NCBI GenBank assembly: GCA_021806845.1
Contig: JAKAPV010000207.1
Coordinates: forward strand, 1 to 5,360
From: Bacillota bacterium
GTDB lineage: Bacteria; Bacillota; Sulfobacillia; JAJZYS01; JAJYTV01
DNA length: 5,360 nucleotides
Direction of reading: 5' to 3'
This document shows, piece by piece, positions 1 through 5,081 of this stretch; position 1 is the stretch's first letter, and each line of letters starts with the position of its first letter. The position numbers were made by a program, and so were the translations under genes. Under the pieces are notes generated by a model. The model did not search any database. It worked only from the letters and a program-made list of their open reading frames with translations, and had not been told where the DNA came from.

Positions 1-1289
1 ACGAGGGAGACTGTCGCAAAGCGTACGGCATCGCCAAGAGCGAGGGCTACCGCGTGCAGTTCGTCGACGTGGCGAACGAGACGCGCGACCCGCCGCCCTA
101 CAACCTCCTGCGCCAGGTGACGCGCACGGAGGGCGAGCTGGAGATGCTGGCGAGCGAGTTCGTCTCCGTCGTGCGGCAACTGAACGCGGGCGCCTTCGGC
201 AAGGTGCAGGAGGCGGCGGTCGAGACGGCGACCTTGGCGCTCCTCGAGGAAGGCCGCAGGGCGGGGCGCGAGGTGACGCCGCAGGACGTGCTGGACGCTC
301 TCCTGCGCTCAGAGGAGGAGGACGCGGCCCGCAAGGTCGCGCGGCTCCTACGCACCGCCCGCATGCGGCGGATCCTCGGCACCCCCGGCGGCATCTCGCT
401 CTCGCCTGAGCCCGGCACGGCGCTCATCATCTCGTTAGACCTCGGCAAGCTCCAATCGCTCGCGCCGATCCTCGCTTCCGTCTTCGCCTCCGGCATCCTG
501 CGCGAAGGGTTCCTGCACGATCCATCGGCGCCTGTGCTCGCGGCGTTTTTGGACGAATGGCAGCTCTACGCCGGACCGCGCCACCCCCTGATGCTCGAGC
601 AACTGCGTCGGCGTGGCGTCTCCATCCAAGCCGCCATGCAGCACCTCCACCAGGCGGACGCGCGCCTGCAGGCGGCCATCCGGCAGGTCGGCTCCATCTA
701 CTGCTATAGGCTCGAACTCGAAGACGCGAAGCACCTTGGCCCCGTCCTCGGTGTCGACTTTCAGCGCATCGCGAACCTGCCGGATCATGTCCGGCTCGCG
801 CGTGAACTCAGGGGAGGCAGAATGCGTGTCACATTCCAGCACAATGCGGCCTTTGGCCGTGAGAGAACAGGAGATCGTGGCCGCCGTGGAGCGGCTTGGC
901 TACCTCTCGCGCTCCGCAATCGAGCGGGCATGGTTCGGAAGCGAATCGCGGGCGCAGCGCGTGCTCTCGCGCCTCGTGCGGGAGGGGCGCCTGCGGCGGA
1001 CGATGCGCGCCGGCCCGGCGATCTACCACATAACCCGCTGGGAGGCGCAGGCGGAGCACCGGGCGGCGGTGGCGGGCGCGATCCTCGCCCTGCGGCCAGC
1101 AGCGTGGCGCCGCGAGGTGCCGATTCCGGGGGTGCGCGGCAAGGCGGACGCGCTCCTGCGCCTCCGAAGCGGCGGCCTCCTCTGGATCGAGGTCGAGCAC
1201 CGCGGCCAGCACGGCCCAAAGAAGGTACGGCTCTACCGCGAGTCGTGCCGGAGGAGTCCAGCGACCTCACCCCATGGGGCGTTCCCTGA
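1..1289 (+). CDS. VirD4/TraG-like conjugative coupling ATPase, C-terminal part (5' end outside window; 3' end uncertain)
   Basis: The frame is open from base 3, so the GTG at 54 is internal and the true start lies upstream. The visible part matches the second half of type IV secretion coupling ATPases, inner-membrane hexamers that feed DNA or protein substrates to the transfer channel. Seen: a GY-V-F-D...PPPYNLL segment (about 42-113), typical after the first acidic motif of this family; a helical insert (about 130-375); a second strand set with Walker B-like FLDEW (546-560); RRRGVSIQAAMQH (618-644), the usual R-GV---A-Q motif; and QVGSIYCYRLELEDAK (684-731). The Walker A motif must lie upstream. 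Recognisable sequence ends near 845. Beyond that the frame becomes Arg/Gly/Pro/Ala-rich and overlaps the next gene out of frame until TGA at 1287-1289. A -1 shift near 840 would instead end the protein at TGA 860-862. The family call is firm; the end is not. Confidence 0.72.
   Translation, partial: EGDCRKAYGIAKSEGYRVQFVDVANETRDPPPYNLLRQVTRTEGELEMLASEFVSVVRQLNAGAFGKVQEAAVETATLALLEEGRRAGREVTPQDVLDALLRSEEEDAARKVARLLRTARMRRILGTPGGISLSPEPGTALIISLDLGKLQSLAPILASVFASGILREGFLHDPSAPVLAAFLDEWQLYAGPRHPLMLEQLRRRGVSIQAAMQHLHQADARLQAAIRQVGSIYCYRLELEDAKHLGPVLGVDFQRIANLPDHVRLARELRGGRMRVTFQHNAAFGRERTGDRGRRGAAWLPLALRNRAGMVRKRIAGAARALAPRAGGAPAADDARRPGDLPHNPLGGAGGAPGGGGGRDPRPAASSVAPRGADSGGARQGGRAPAPPKRRPPLDRGRAPRPARPKEGTALPRVVPEESSDLTPWGVP
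811..817 (+). promoter_or_regulatory. Ribosome binding site that sets the replication-relaxation gene start at GTG 826
   Basis: GGGGAGG lies 8 bases before GTG 826, in the frame of the downstream gene, which is ideal spacing. The later in-frame ATG at 844 has no purine-rich site near it. An ATG at 822 is only 4 bases away but is in the upstream gene's frame. Confidence 0.65.
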
Positions 1290-1395
1290 CCTTCTCCTGC
1301 TCGGCCTCGGCGATGGGGCGCAGCGGTCGGCGCGGGCGGCCATGACGGGCGAGATGGGCTTTCGGCTGTTCCTGAGTCTCGAGGAGGTGCCTTAG
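826..1395 (+). CDS. Replication-relaxation family protein (winged helix plus nuclease-fold-like domain), 189 aa
   Basis: Residues 14-70 (REQEIVAAVERLGYLSRSAI ... then RAQRVLSRLVREGRL and IYHIT) form a winged helix-turn-helix of the kind opening Replic_Relax proteins. Residues about 95-140 read as a strand-rich core with D108, E122-V-E124 and K132/K133, spaced like a PD-(D/E)xK-type fold; catalysis is not shown. Members of this family are commonly encoded on Gram-positive plasmids and conjugative elements next to a coupling or HerA-like ATPase, as here, and are thought to act on plasmid DNA in replication or transfer. I chose GTG 826 because of GGGGAGG at 811-817; ATG 844 (MRPLAVREQ) is the alternative and would cost only six residues. 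The gene lies inside the open frame of the ATPase gene, so the two overlap by about 460 bases on paper. Its stop TAG directly abuts the next ATG. Family assignment is from pattern recognition. Confidence 0.75.
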   Translation: MSHSSTMRPLAVREQEIVAAVERLGYLSRSAIERAWFGSESRAQRVLSRLVREGRLRRTMRAGPAIYHITRWEAQAEHRAAVAGAILALRPAAWRREVPIPGVRGKADALLRLRSGGLLWIEVEHRGQHGPKKVRLYRESCRRSPATSPHGAFPDLLLLGLGDGAQRSARAAMTGEMGFRLFLSLEEVP

Positions 1396-1617
1396 ATGGG
1401 ATTCGGTACACTGGCGGTCATGGGCGGCGTCGGCGTCGCCTGGGCGGTCGTCTCGCAGGTGCTTGAGGGCAACGGCAAGGGTCAGCTCGCGAAGCAGGGA
1501 ACGCTGGCGCTCGAGCTGCTGTTTTGGGGCGCGATCATCGCCCTTCTCGCCGGCGACGCGACGGAGGCGCTCACTCAGATTGGCGGATTGGCCTCGCAGT
1601 TTGGGAAATTGCAGTAG
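1396..1617 (+). CDS. Small two-helix membrane protein, SpoIIIAC/SpoIIIAD-like, 73 aa
   Basis: ATG 1396 follows the previous stop with no gap, and GGAGGTG at 1383-1389 sits 6 bases upstream, so translation is probably coupled. The protein has two hydrophobic segments (about residues 5-23 and 37-53) joined by a short loop EGNGKGQLAKQ, then an amphipathic tail DATEALTQIGGLASQFGKLQ. The order GVG---A-----L---GK---A---TL----hydrophobic helix---L--I----F and the length (SpoIIIAC is about 68 residues) recall the SpoIIIAC/AD family, inner-membrane parts of the SpoIIIA-SpoIIQ channel that joins mother cell and forespore and is related to secretion machines. In a transfer operon a channel or pilin-like subunit role is the natural inference. 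That any two-helix mini-protein, including a VirB2/TrbC-type pilin, could look similar is the main doubt. No signal peptide cleavage site is clear. Confidence 0.6.
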   Translation: MGFGTLAVMGGVGVAWAVVSQVLEGNGKGQLAKQGTLALELLFWGAIIALLAGDATEALTQIGGLASQFGKLQ

Positions 1618-1631
1618 GGGGGCGGTTACAG

Positions 1632-1931
1632 ATGCCGTGGCCGGGAGCTAGTTGGTTTGACTGGACTGATGTGCGCACCCCGCCGGGAGAAAGCCCGATC
1701 ACTTACGAGGAGTTCAGCTCTGGTGTTGAGTCGGGGAAGCACTTTGAGACGTGGTACGAGTACGAACATCGCTCTAGCGGCGCTATCGTTTCAGAGGGTA
1801 TGCCCACGGCAGTGATTGAACGCTACTCCTGGGACGCATCTTTCAGTCGCGACGTTCCGCAACAGACGTGGGAACAGGCATTCGGAAGCGCAGGGCATGC
1901 GCCGATTCTCGGCGAGGGAACCCTGCCGTGA
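1632..1931 (+). CDS. Hypothetical soluble protein, 99 aa, aromatic-rich
   Basis: I do not recognise this protein. The start at ATG 1632 follows a G-run (1617-1622) about 9 bases upstream that overlaps the previous TAG stop; the longer open frame from 1524 is a shadow of the preceding gene. The product is acidic and rich in Trp, Tyr and Phe: it opens MPWPGASWFDWTDVRTPPGE, continues with ITYEEF and HFETWYEYEHRSSG, and has a second half AVIERYSWDASFSRDVPQQT followed by WEQAFGSAG. No membrane segment, Cys pair or nucleotide-binding motif is present. The tail TLP ends in a GTGA overlap with the next gene, so it is read as part of the same operon. Codon and base use are visibly less GC-rich than in the genes before it. 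A structural or accessory part of the transfer apparatus is possible from context only. Confidence 0.6.
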   Translation: MPWPGASWFDWTDVRTPPGESPITYEEFSSGVESGKHFETWYEYEHRSSGAIVSEGMPTAVIERYSWDASFSRDVPQQTWEQAFGSAGHAPILGEGTLP

Positions 1932-2443
1932 CGGCGCGGACTTTCTACACGGCGACGATCGACGGGCGGCGCGTGCTCCTTTGGGCGGCGCTAGGCGCGG
2001 GTGTGGTGGCGGCGGTCCTCCTGGCCGTCGCCCTCCTCCCCCCGGAGCACATCGAGGCGGCATCCCGCAAGGGCGCAAAGACCGCGCGTTTCATCCATGG
2101 CGAGATAGGCAAGTACGCGCAGCAGCACCCGCACAGTCTGCCAGCCAAGATCCAGCACGGTGCGAAGGTGTTCCTGCGCAATGGGCACGACATCGAGACA
2201 GGAAGCAAGGCGGGGCCGCTCACCGTGTACCAACACAAGGGGCTGTACCCGAAGAATTACGTGCCGACATCACCCAGTGACCTCAGTGACGCTCTGCGCG
2301 AGTACCTTCGCATATACGGCGACTTTGGCCGCGGCGTGCTGCGGATCATCCGCGACATCGGCCAGCATCGTCTGAGCGGCCAGTTCCCGTACACGCCACC
2401 GAGCGCCCCCGGGCCAGGAGCAGGAAGCGGCGTGCCGATGTAG
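1928..2443 (+). CDS. Single-pass membrane protein with Pro/Gly-rich tail, 171 aa, unknown function
   Basis: GTG 1928 overlaps the previous TGA (GTGA at 1928-1931) and has GAGGGA at 1914-1919, 8 bases upstream; the open frame from ATG 1868 is therefore an unlikely start. Layout: short N-terminal stretch with RR at 14-15, one transmembrane helix (about 16-38), then a basic, His- and Lys-rich extracytoplasmic or cytoplasmic domain (about 45-150) with helical repeats ASRKGAKTARFIHGEIGKYA and SDLSDALREYLRIYGDFG, ending in a flexible tail TPPSAPGPGAGSGVPM. RR before the helix favours an N-in, C-out topology. I do not recognise the domain. Position at the end of the transfer operon and the bitopic layout fit a channel accessory protein of VirB8 or VirB10 type in the loosest sense, but no motif supports that name. 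Confidence 0.62.
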   Translation: MTARTFYTATIDGRRVLLWAALGAGVVAAVLLAVALLPPEHIEAASRKGAKTARFIHGEIGKYAQQHPHSLPAKIQHGAKVFLRNGHDIETGSKAGPLTVYQHKGLYPKNYVPTSPSDLSDALREYLRIYGDFGRGVLRIIRDIGQHRLSGQFPYTPPSAPGPGAGSGVPM

Positions 2444-2490
2444 GGCCATGGCAGGACTCACCTCCCACTCCGCGTATCGTTAAGGCCCAA

Positions 2491-2495
2491 AGGGG
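2491..2495 (+). promoter_or_regulatory. Ribosome binding site selecting ATG 2504
   Basis: AGGGG within AAAGGGGTGA lies 8 bases before ATG 2504. The in-frame GTG at 2495 is part of this site and is therefore a poor start. The 2444-2503 gap upstream shows no convincing promoter boxes. Confidence 0.5.
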
Positions 2496-2503
2496 TGACG
2501 GAA

Positions 2504-3106
2504 ATGTTGTCCAAAGTTCCCGGTTTCCGTACAAAAACCAGATGGAAGATGGTCGTGGCGGCCGTCGGCTATGCATTTATCGCACTGAGCGTGATCATCG
2601 CTGCCACAAGTCCAAATTCGTCCCCGTCAACATCACCCAGGACGTCAACGCCGGCACCGGCCCGTGCGGCCGCCAAGACTTCGTCTACGGCCACTGCAAA
2701 GCCGTCACTGGGCGTCTCGCGCGCAGACTTCATGAGCATGATGACCCCACAAGGCTTCACGTTCACGCAAGGCGCGTCGACCGCTAACGGAGAGGCGAAC
2801 TGGGACGCCAAGAAAGGTCTGGACGTCTGTCAGCTGATTGGCCCCGCAGACAACCTCCGGGAGGCGTCACTGCTGTTTGTTGAGTCCTCCAATGCAAGCC
2901 AGACAGACACCACCGTCAAGAACCTCACAGCATTCTTGGCGATGGGCGTCACGGATCACTCCGACGACGTGATGTCGTGGGTTACGAACGAGATCACCAA
3001 AAATGCCGTCGGACCGGCGTCAAAGGTTTTCGGCAATGTGGAAGTCACCTACCGATACACACCGTCAATCTCGACGGCGGCCGTTACCCTCGACCCGGCC
3101 CAATAA
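2504..3106 (+). CDS. Membrane-anchored protein with Ser/Thr/Pro/Ala linker and C-terminal domain of unknown function, 200 aa
   Basis: The start at ATG 2504 is set by AGGGG at 2491-2495; GTG 2495 would add three residues. Residues 1-16 are basic (KTRWK), 17-34 form a transmembrane helix, and 35-67 are a low-complexity linker (SPNSSPSTSPRTSTPAPA...), which together place the C-terminal domain outside the membrane. That domain (about 69-200) begins LGVSRADFMSMMTPQGFTFT and includes GLDVCQLIGPADNLREASLL, then a helical part ending VMSWVTNEITKNAVG and a strand-rich end. This order (GF-F, then ELIGP-DNL-ASL, then W near the end) resembles a widespread family of uncharacterised anchored or lipoprotein domains; I know no function for it. 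No lipobox Cys follows the helix; the single Cys is C109. GC content is visibly lower than in the surrounding genes and a 60-base gap separates it from the operon, which suggests separate acquisition or cargo. Confidence 0.7.
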   Translation: MLSKVPGFRTKTRWKMVVAAVGYAFIALSVIIAATSPNSSPSTSPRTSTPAPARAAAKTSSTATAKPSLGVSRADFMSMMTPQGFTFTQGASTANGEANWDAKKGLDVCQLIGPADNLREASLLFVESSNASQTDTTVKNLTAFLAMGVTDHSDDVMSWVTNEITKNAVGPASKVFGNVEVTYRYTPSISTAAVTLDPAQ

Positions 3107-3138
3107 GCGCCCTCCTTAGCCCCCCGTGATCATCCGAG

Positions 3139-3162
3139 CCAATGGCATGACGCGTCAATTGG
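3139..3162. other. Nested dyad symmetry in the intergenic region
   Basis: CCAAT (3139-3143) pairs with ATTGG (3158-3162) and encloses a perfect 10-base palindrome TGACGCGTCA (3148-3157). It lies between the stop at 3106 and the terminator hairpin. It could be an operator or site for a dimeric protein, or chance; nothing else supports a function. Confidence 0.3.
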
Positions 3163-3164
3163 TG

Positions 3165-3193
3165 AGCGCCGAGCGCAATGCTCGGCGCTTGTC
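3165..3193 (+). terminator. Probable terminator for the plus-strand genes
   Basis: A perfect 10-bp stem AGCGCCGAGC / GCTCGGCGCT (3165-3174 and 3180-3189) with a 5-base loop GCAAT lies 58 bases after the stop at 3106. The downstream tract TTGTCATATCTTTC is only moderately T-rich, so termination may be weak. Position at a convergent junction supports the call. Confidence 0.6.
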
Positions 3194-3228
3194 ATATCTT
3201 TCGGAATATTTGCCACCGGTTTTCGCCC

Positions 3229-3267
3229 AAAAAGAAAACGCCCCGCCCTCCGGAGAGGACGAGGCGT
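3229..3267 (-). terminator. Strong intrinsic terminator for the minus-strand operon
   Basis: Read on the minus strand, ACGCCTCGTCCTC (3267-3255), loop TCCG (3254-3251) and GAGGGCGGGGCGT (3250-3238) form a 13-bp stem with two G-U pairs, followed by TTTTCTTTTT (overlapping the stem's last T). It begins 15 bases after the stop at 3283. On the plus strand the two wobble pairs become C/A mismatches, so the element is built to work leftward. Confidence 0.88.
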
Positions 3268-3282
3268 CTTGGATGAACTAAC

Positions 3283-3624
3283 TCACTTACCGGGCGTCGG
3301 CGCGGGTGCGGGGCCTGGTGCCGGAGCAGGATGGAATAGGTTGTCGATGATCGTCCTGGCGATTGTAATGACCGCCTCAGCCGGCAGGTGGACCATCCTC
3401 CCCACCTCTGCGGCGATCGTGTCCTCGACGAGGGCCTCGACCTCCGCGACGGTCTTCGTCCCGACGAACGGGGCGATCTTCTTCTCGAGCCAGTACTCGG
3501 CGTTCTTGGCCTTCTGCGCGAGCGCCTCGGCCTTCTTGAGGATGCCGGTGTTGGCGAGGAGGTAGCCGGCCAGTGTGGCGAGCGCAGCTGCGGCCGCGAT
3601 TGCGGCTCCGACGATCGGTGTCAT
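3283..3624 (-). CDS. Small one-helix membrane protein with Ala/Pro tail, holin-like by context, 113 aa
   Basis: The ATG at 3624 has AAAGGAG (3640-3634) 9 bases upstream. Residues 3-24 form one Ala-rich transmembrane helix (PIVGAAIAAAAALATLAGYL), followed by a long amphipathic helical region (30-97: KKAEALAQKAKNAEYWLEKK, then TVAEVEALVEDTIAAEVGRM) and a flexible tail HPAPAPGPAPAPTPGK. Size, N-terminal helix and helical C-terminal domain resemble phage holins of the LLH type, but I cannot claim homology. It is the last gene of the minus-strand cassette, 28 bases after the DUF1906 gene and just before the terminator. A membrane partner that lets the upstream enzymes reach the envelope, or a scaffold anchoring them, fits the context. 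The Pro-rich tail echoes that of the bitopic protein at 1928-2443. Confidence 0.68.
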   Translation of the reverse strand: MTPIVGAAIAAAAALATLAGYLLANTGILKKAEALAQKAKNAEYWLEKKIAPFVGTKTVAEVEALVEDTIAAEVGRMVHLPAEAVITIARTIIDNLFHPAPAPGPAPAPTPGK

Positions 3625-3652
3625 GGGTTCAGTCTCCTTTCATCTGTTCGGA

Positions 3653-4225
3653 TCAGAAGCGCCAGCCGAGAGCGTGAAGGGGCTGCAGGGCAATGTCCAC
3701 GTCGAGCGGTCCCACACCGGCGATGCGCACGTTGCTGAGGGCCTGCACGATGCGCGCTTCGGCGGCGACGACGCCACCGGACCAAGCCATCGCCTGCCAG
3801 AGCGGGCGCCCAAGGCTCGCGAGGATGTGCGAGCCGTAGACGCCAGCCTCGAAGTGCGGCGAGATCTGCATAGCGAACGCGGCGAGGTACTGACGGATCG
3901 CCGGCAGGTCATGCGCTTGCGCGTCGTAGTCCACCGCAGCGAAGATCGTCGCGCCCCGCTGCCCCGAGATCTGCGTGCACGCGATCGCAAGCTTGCCGTC
4001 CTGGGCACCCTGGGCGGCCGTGAAGTACGCCGCGTTCGTCGGGGTCGTCTCGAACACCGACACTATCGCGAGGCCCTCGCGCGAGATGGCGAGGGCCTCC
4101 TGGTGCGTGAGGTCCTTCGGATTCCCTGGCGTCGAGTAGTACCGGGCGACGAACCCGACGCCCTGCGCCTTCAGCTGACGGATCTCCACGAGCGTGAGCG
4201 GACGCGCGATGTCGATGCCGAGCAC
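3653..4225 (-). CDS. DUF1906 (Rv2525c-like) glycoside-hydrolase-like protein, 190 aa
   Basis: The protein is one complete DUF1906 domain, a TIM-barrel fold related to GH25-type lysozymes and to mycobacterial Rv2525c, whose substrates are thought to be cell-envelope glycans. Seen in order: LGIDIARPLT (2-11) with the first-strand Asp D5; QGVGFVARYYS (21-31); a KDLTHQEALAISREGLAIVS segment (37-56); E59; YFTAAQGAQDG (67-77); ATIFAAVDYDA (92-102) with D99 and D101; FEAGVYGS (125-132); WQAMAWSGG (143-151) and LDVDIAL (174-180) closing the barrel. These acidic residues sit where the family keeps its active-site cluster. GTG 4225 is the start: GGGAGGTGATC (4238-4228) precedes it and the upstream stop lies 4 bases away, so translation is coupled. 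The longer open frame reaching 4774 is a shadow. There is no signal peptide; export would need a holin, a secretion system or lysis. Confidence 0.88.
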   Translation of the reverse strand: MLGIDIARPLTLVEIRQLKAQGVGFVARYYSTPGNPKDLTHQEALAISREGLAIVSVFETTPTNAAYFTAAQGAQDGKLAIACTQISGQRGATIFAAVDYDAQAHDLPAIRQYLAAFAMQISPHFEAGVYGSHILASLGRPLWQAMAWSGGVVAAEARIVQALSNVRIAGVGPLDVDIALQPLHALGWRF

Positions 4226-4227
4226 AG

Positions 4228-4238
4228 GATCACCTCCC
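4228..4238 (-). promoter_or_regulatory. Very strong ribosome binding site for the DUF1906 gene
   Basis: GGGAGGTGATC on the minus strand matches the 16S anti-Shine-Dalgarno almost perfectly, 7 bases from the GGAGG core to GTG 4225. It contains the TGA stop of the peptidase gene, which ties translation of the two genes together and suggests the hydrolase-like protein is made at a high rate. Confidence 0.75.
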
Positions 4239-5081
4239 GAAGAGGCGCTGCCAGAATGCACCCTGGGCCTTGGGCTTCGGGTACGGGAAGAGCTCGATGC
4301 TCCACATGCCGAGCGTGAGCGGGCCGTCGTAGAGGTAGGCGTACGGGATCTTCGCGAAGCCGCCCTTGTGGCCGCCCGCAGCCGCGCCCCACGCCTCGCT
4401 CCACGAGTTGGCCGCGAGTCCGTAGCCACCGCCAGCGAACGACGGGTCGTCTTGATTGCCGCAGAGGAACATGCAGTGGCCGCCAGCGAGCGGGTCGTTC
4501 GCCGTAGGGATCGGGATGATGCCGCCCGTCGCGTTCTCGAACGACTGATGCACCAGGATGGCGATCGCCAGAGGACGCTTCTGCGCAAGCAGTCGCAGCG
4601 CCGGGGTGAGGGCCGTACGCGGATCGCTCGAAGCGATGCGCGCCACCGGAGACCATGACTTGATACGGTAGTTCTTGGCCGCCGCGATCTGCTTGGCCGT
4701 GGGCCGTTCCATCTCGGTATCGGTGTAGCGGTCGAACTCCTCGGGGCAGAAGCCGATGTGCTGCGCGATCGCAAGGCCGTCCGTAGGCACCGCGCCTGTG
4801 TCCTGGCCAGGGTGGCCTTCCTTTGCGCTCTCCTCGTCGTACATGAACTCCGGGGAGAACAGCATGCCGCGGTGCGGGTAGCCAGCGACGGCGCGCGCGA
4901 CCTCGTACTGGCCCGTCAGGCCGAAGCCGGTGCACGAGCCCTTGGTCCCCTGGTCCCTGATCGTCACGAGGCTCGAGAAGTCGGAGCTCGCCGGCAGGTC
5001 GGTCGCGTCGAACGCTCCAGGGATGTGCGGAACGAACGGCGTCTTCGGTACGCGCTGCGGGTCGAAGTACTTGCGGCTCAC
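4230..5081 (-). CDS. Papain-like (C1 family) cysteine peptidase, 283 aa
   Basis: Cysteine peptidase of the papain clan. Seen: IRDQGTKGSCTGFG (41-54), with oxyanion-hole Q44 and nucleophile C50 as in the family Q-x-x-x-G-x-C-x-x-F pattern; a FSPEFMYDEES segment (75-85) like the family's S-x-x-Y/L stretch; GGHCMFLCGN (200-209), supplying catalytic H202; and AANSWSEAWG (223-232), supplying N225. All of the catalytic set is present, so activity is likely. There are no more than about 40 residues before the catalytic core, hence no long inhibitory propeptide, and no signal peptide. The start is GTG 5081, overlapping the stop of the upstream gene (GTGA) with GAGGGGGC (5095-5088) 7 bases before. The C-terminal tail (PYPKPKAQGAFWQRLFGR) is basic and aromatic. 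Substrate is unknown; context suggests proteins of the envelope or of a recipient or competitor cell. Confidence 0.88.
   Translation of the reverse strand: MSRKYFDPQRVPKTPFVPHIPGAFDATDLPASSDFSSLVTIRDQGTKGSCTGFGLTGQYEVARAVAGYPHRGMLFSPEFMYDEESAKEGHPGQDTGAVPTDGLAIAQHIGFCPEEFDRYTDTEMERPTAKQIAAAKNYRIKSWSPVARIASSDPRTALTPALRLLAQKRPLAIAILVHQSFENATGGIIPIPTANDPLAGGHCMFLCGNQDDPSFAGGGYGLAANSWSEAWGAAAGGHKGGFAKIPYAYLYDGPLTLGMWSIELFPYPKPKAQGAFWQRLFGR

Noticed and set aside
54..56. GTG as the start of the coupling ATPase
   Set aside because: The frame is open to the left edge and the residues before 54 (EGDCRKAYGIAKSEGYR) continue the family pattern, so the gene starts outside the window.
613..825. Upstream extension of the replication-relaxation frame
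   Set aside because: It is Ser/Arg/Thr-rich shadow sequence inside the well-recognised ATPase region; GTG 826 has the ribosome site.
785..1411. Long minus-strand open frames opposite the ATPase and replication-relaxation genes
   Set aside because: Products are Arg/Pro/Gly/Ala/Ser-rich with no domain pattern, as expected opposite GC-rich coding sequence, and no ribosome site supports them.
1868..1927. ATG 1868 as the start of the bitopic protein
   Set aside because: It would overlap the preceding gene by 64 bases without a ribosome site, while GTG 1928 has GAGGGA upstream and a GTGA overlap.
3575..4658. Plus-strand open frames opposite the DUF1906 and peptidase genes
   Set aside because: Arg-rich, no recognisable fold, and antisense to two genes with complete catalytic motifs.
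4226..4774. N-terminal extension of the DUF1906 frame up to 4774
   Set aside because: The extension is Arg/Ser/Thr/Ala-rich and lies wholly within the peptidase gene in another frame; the strong ribosome site marks GTG 4225.
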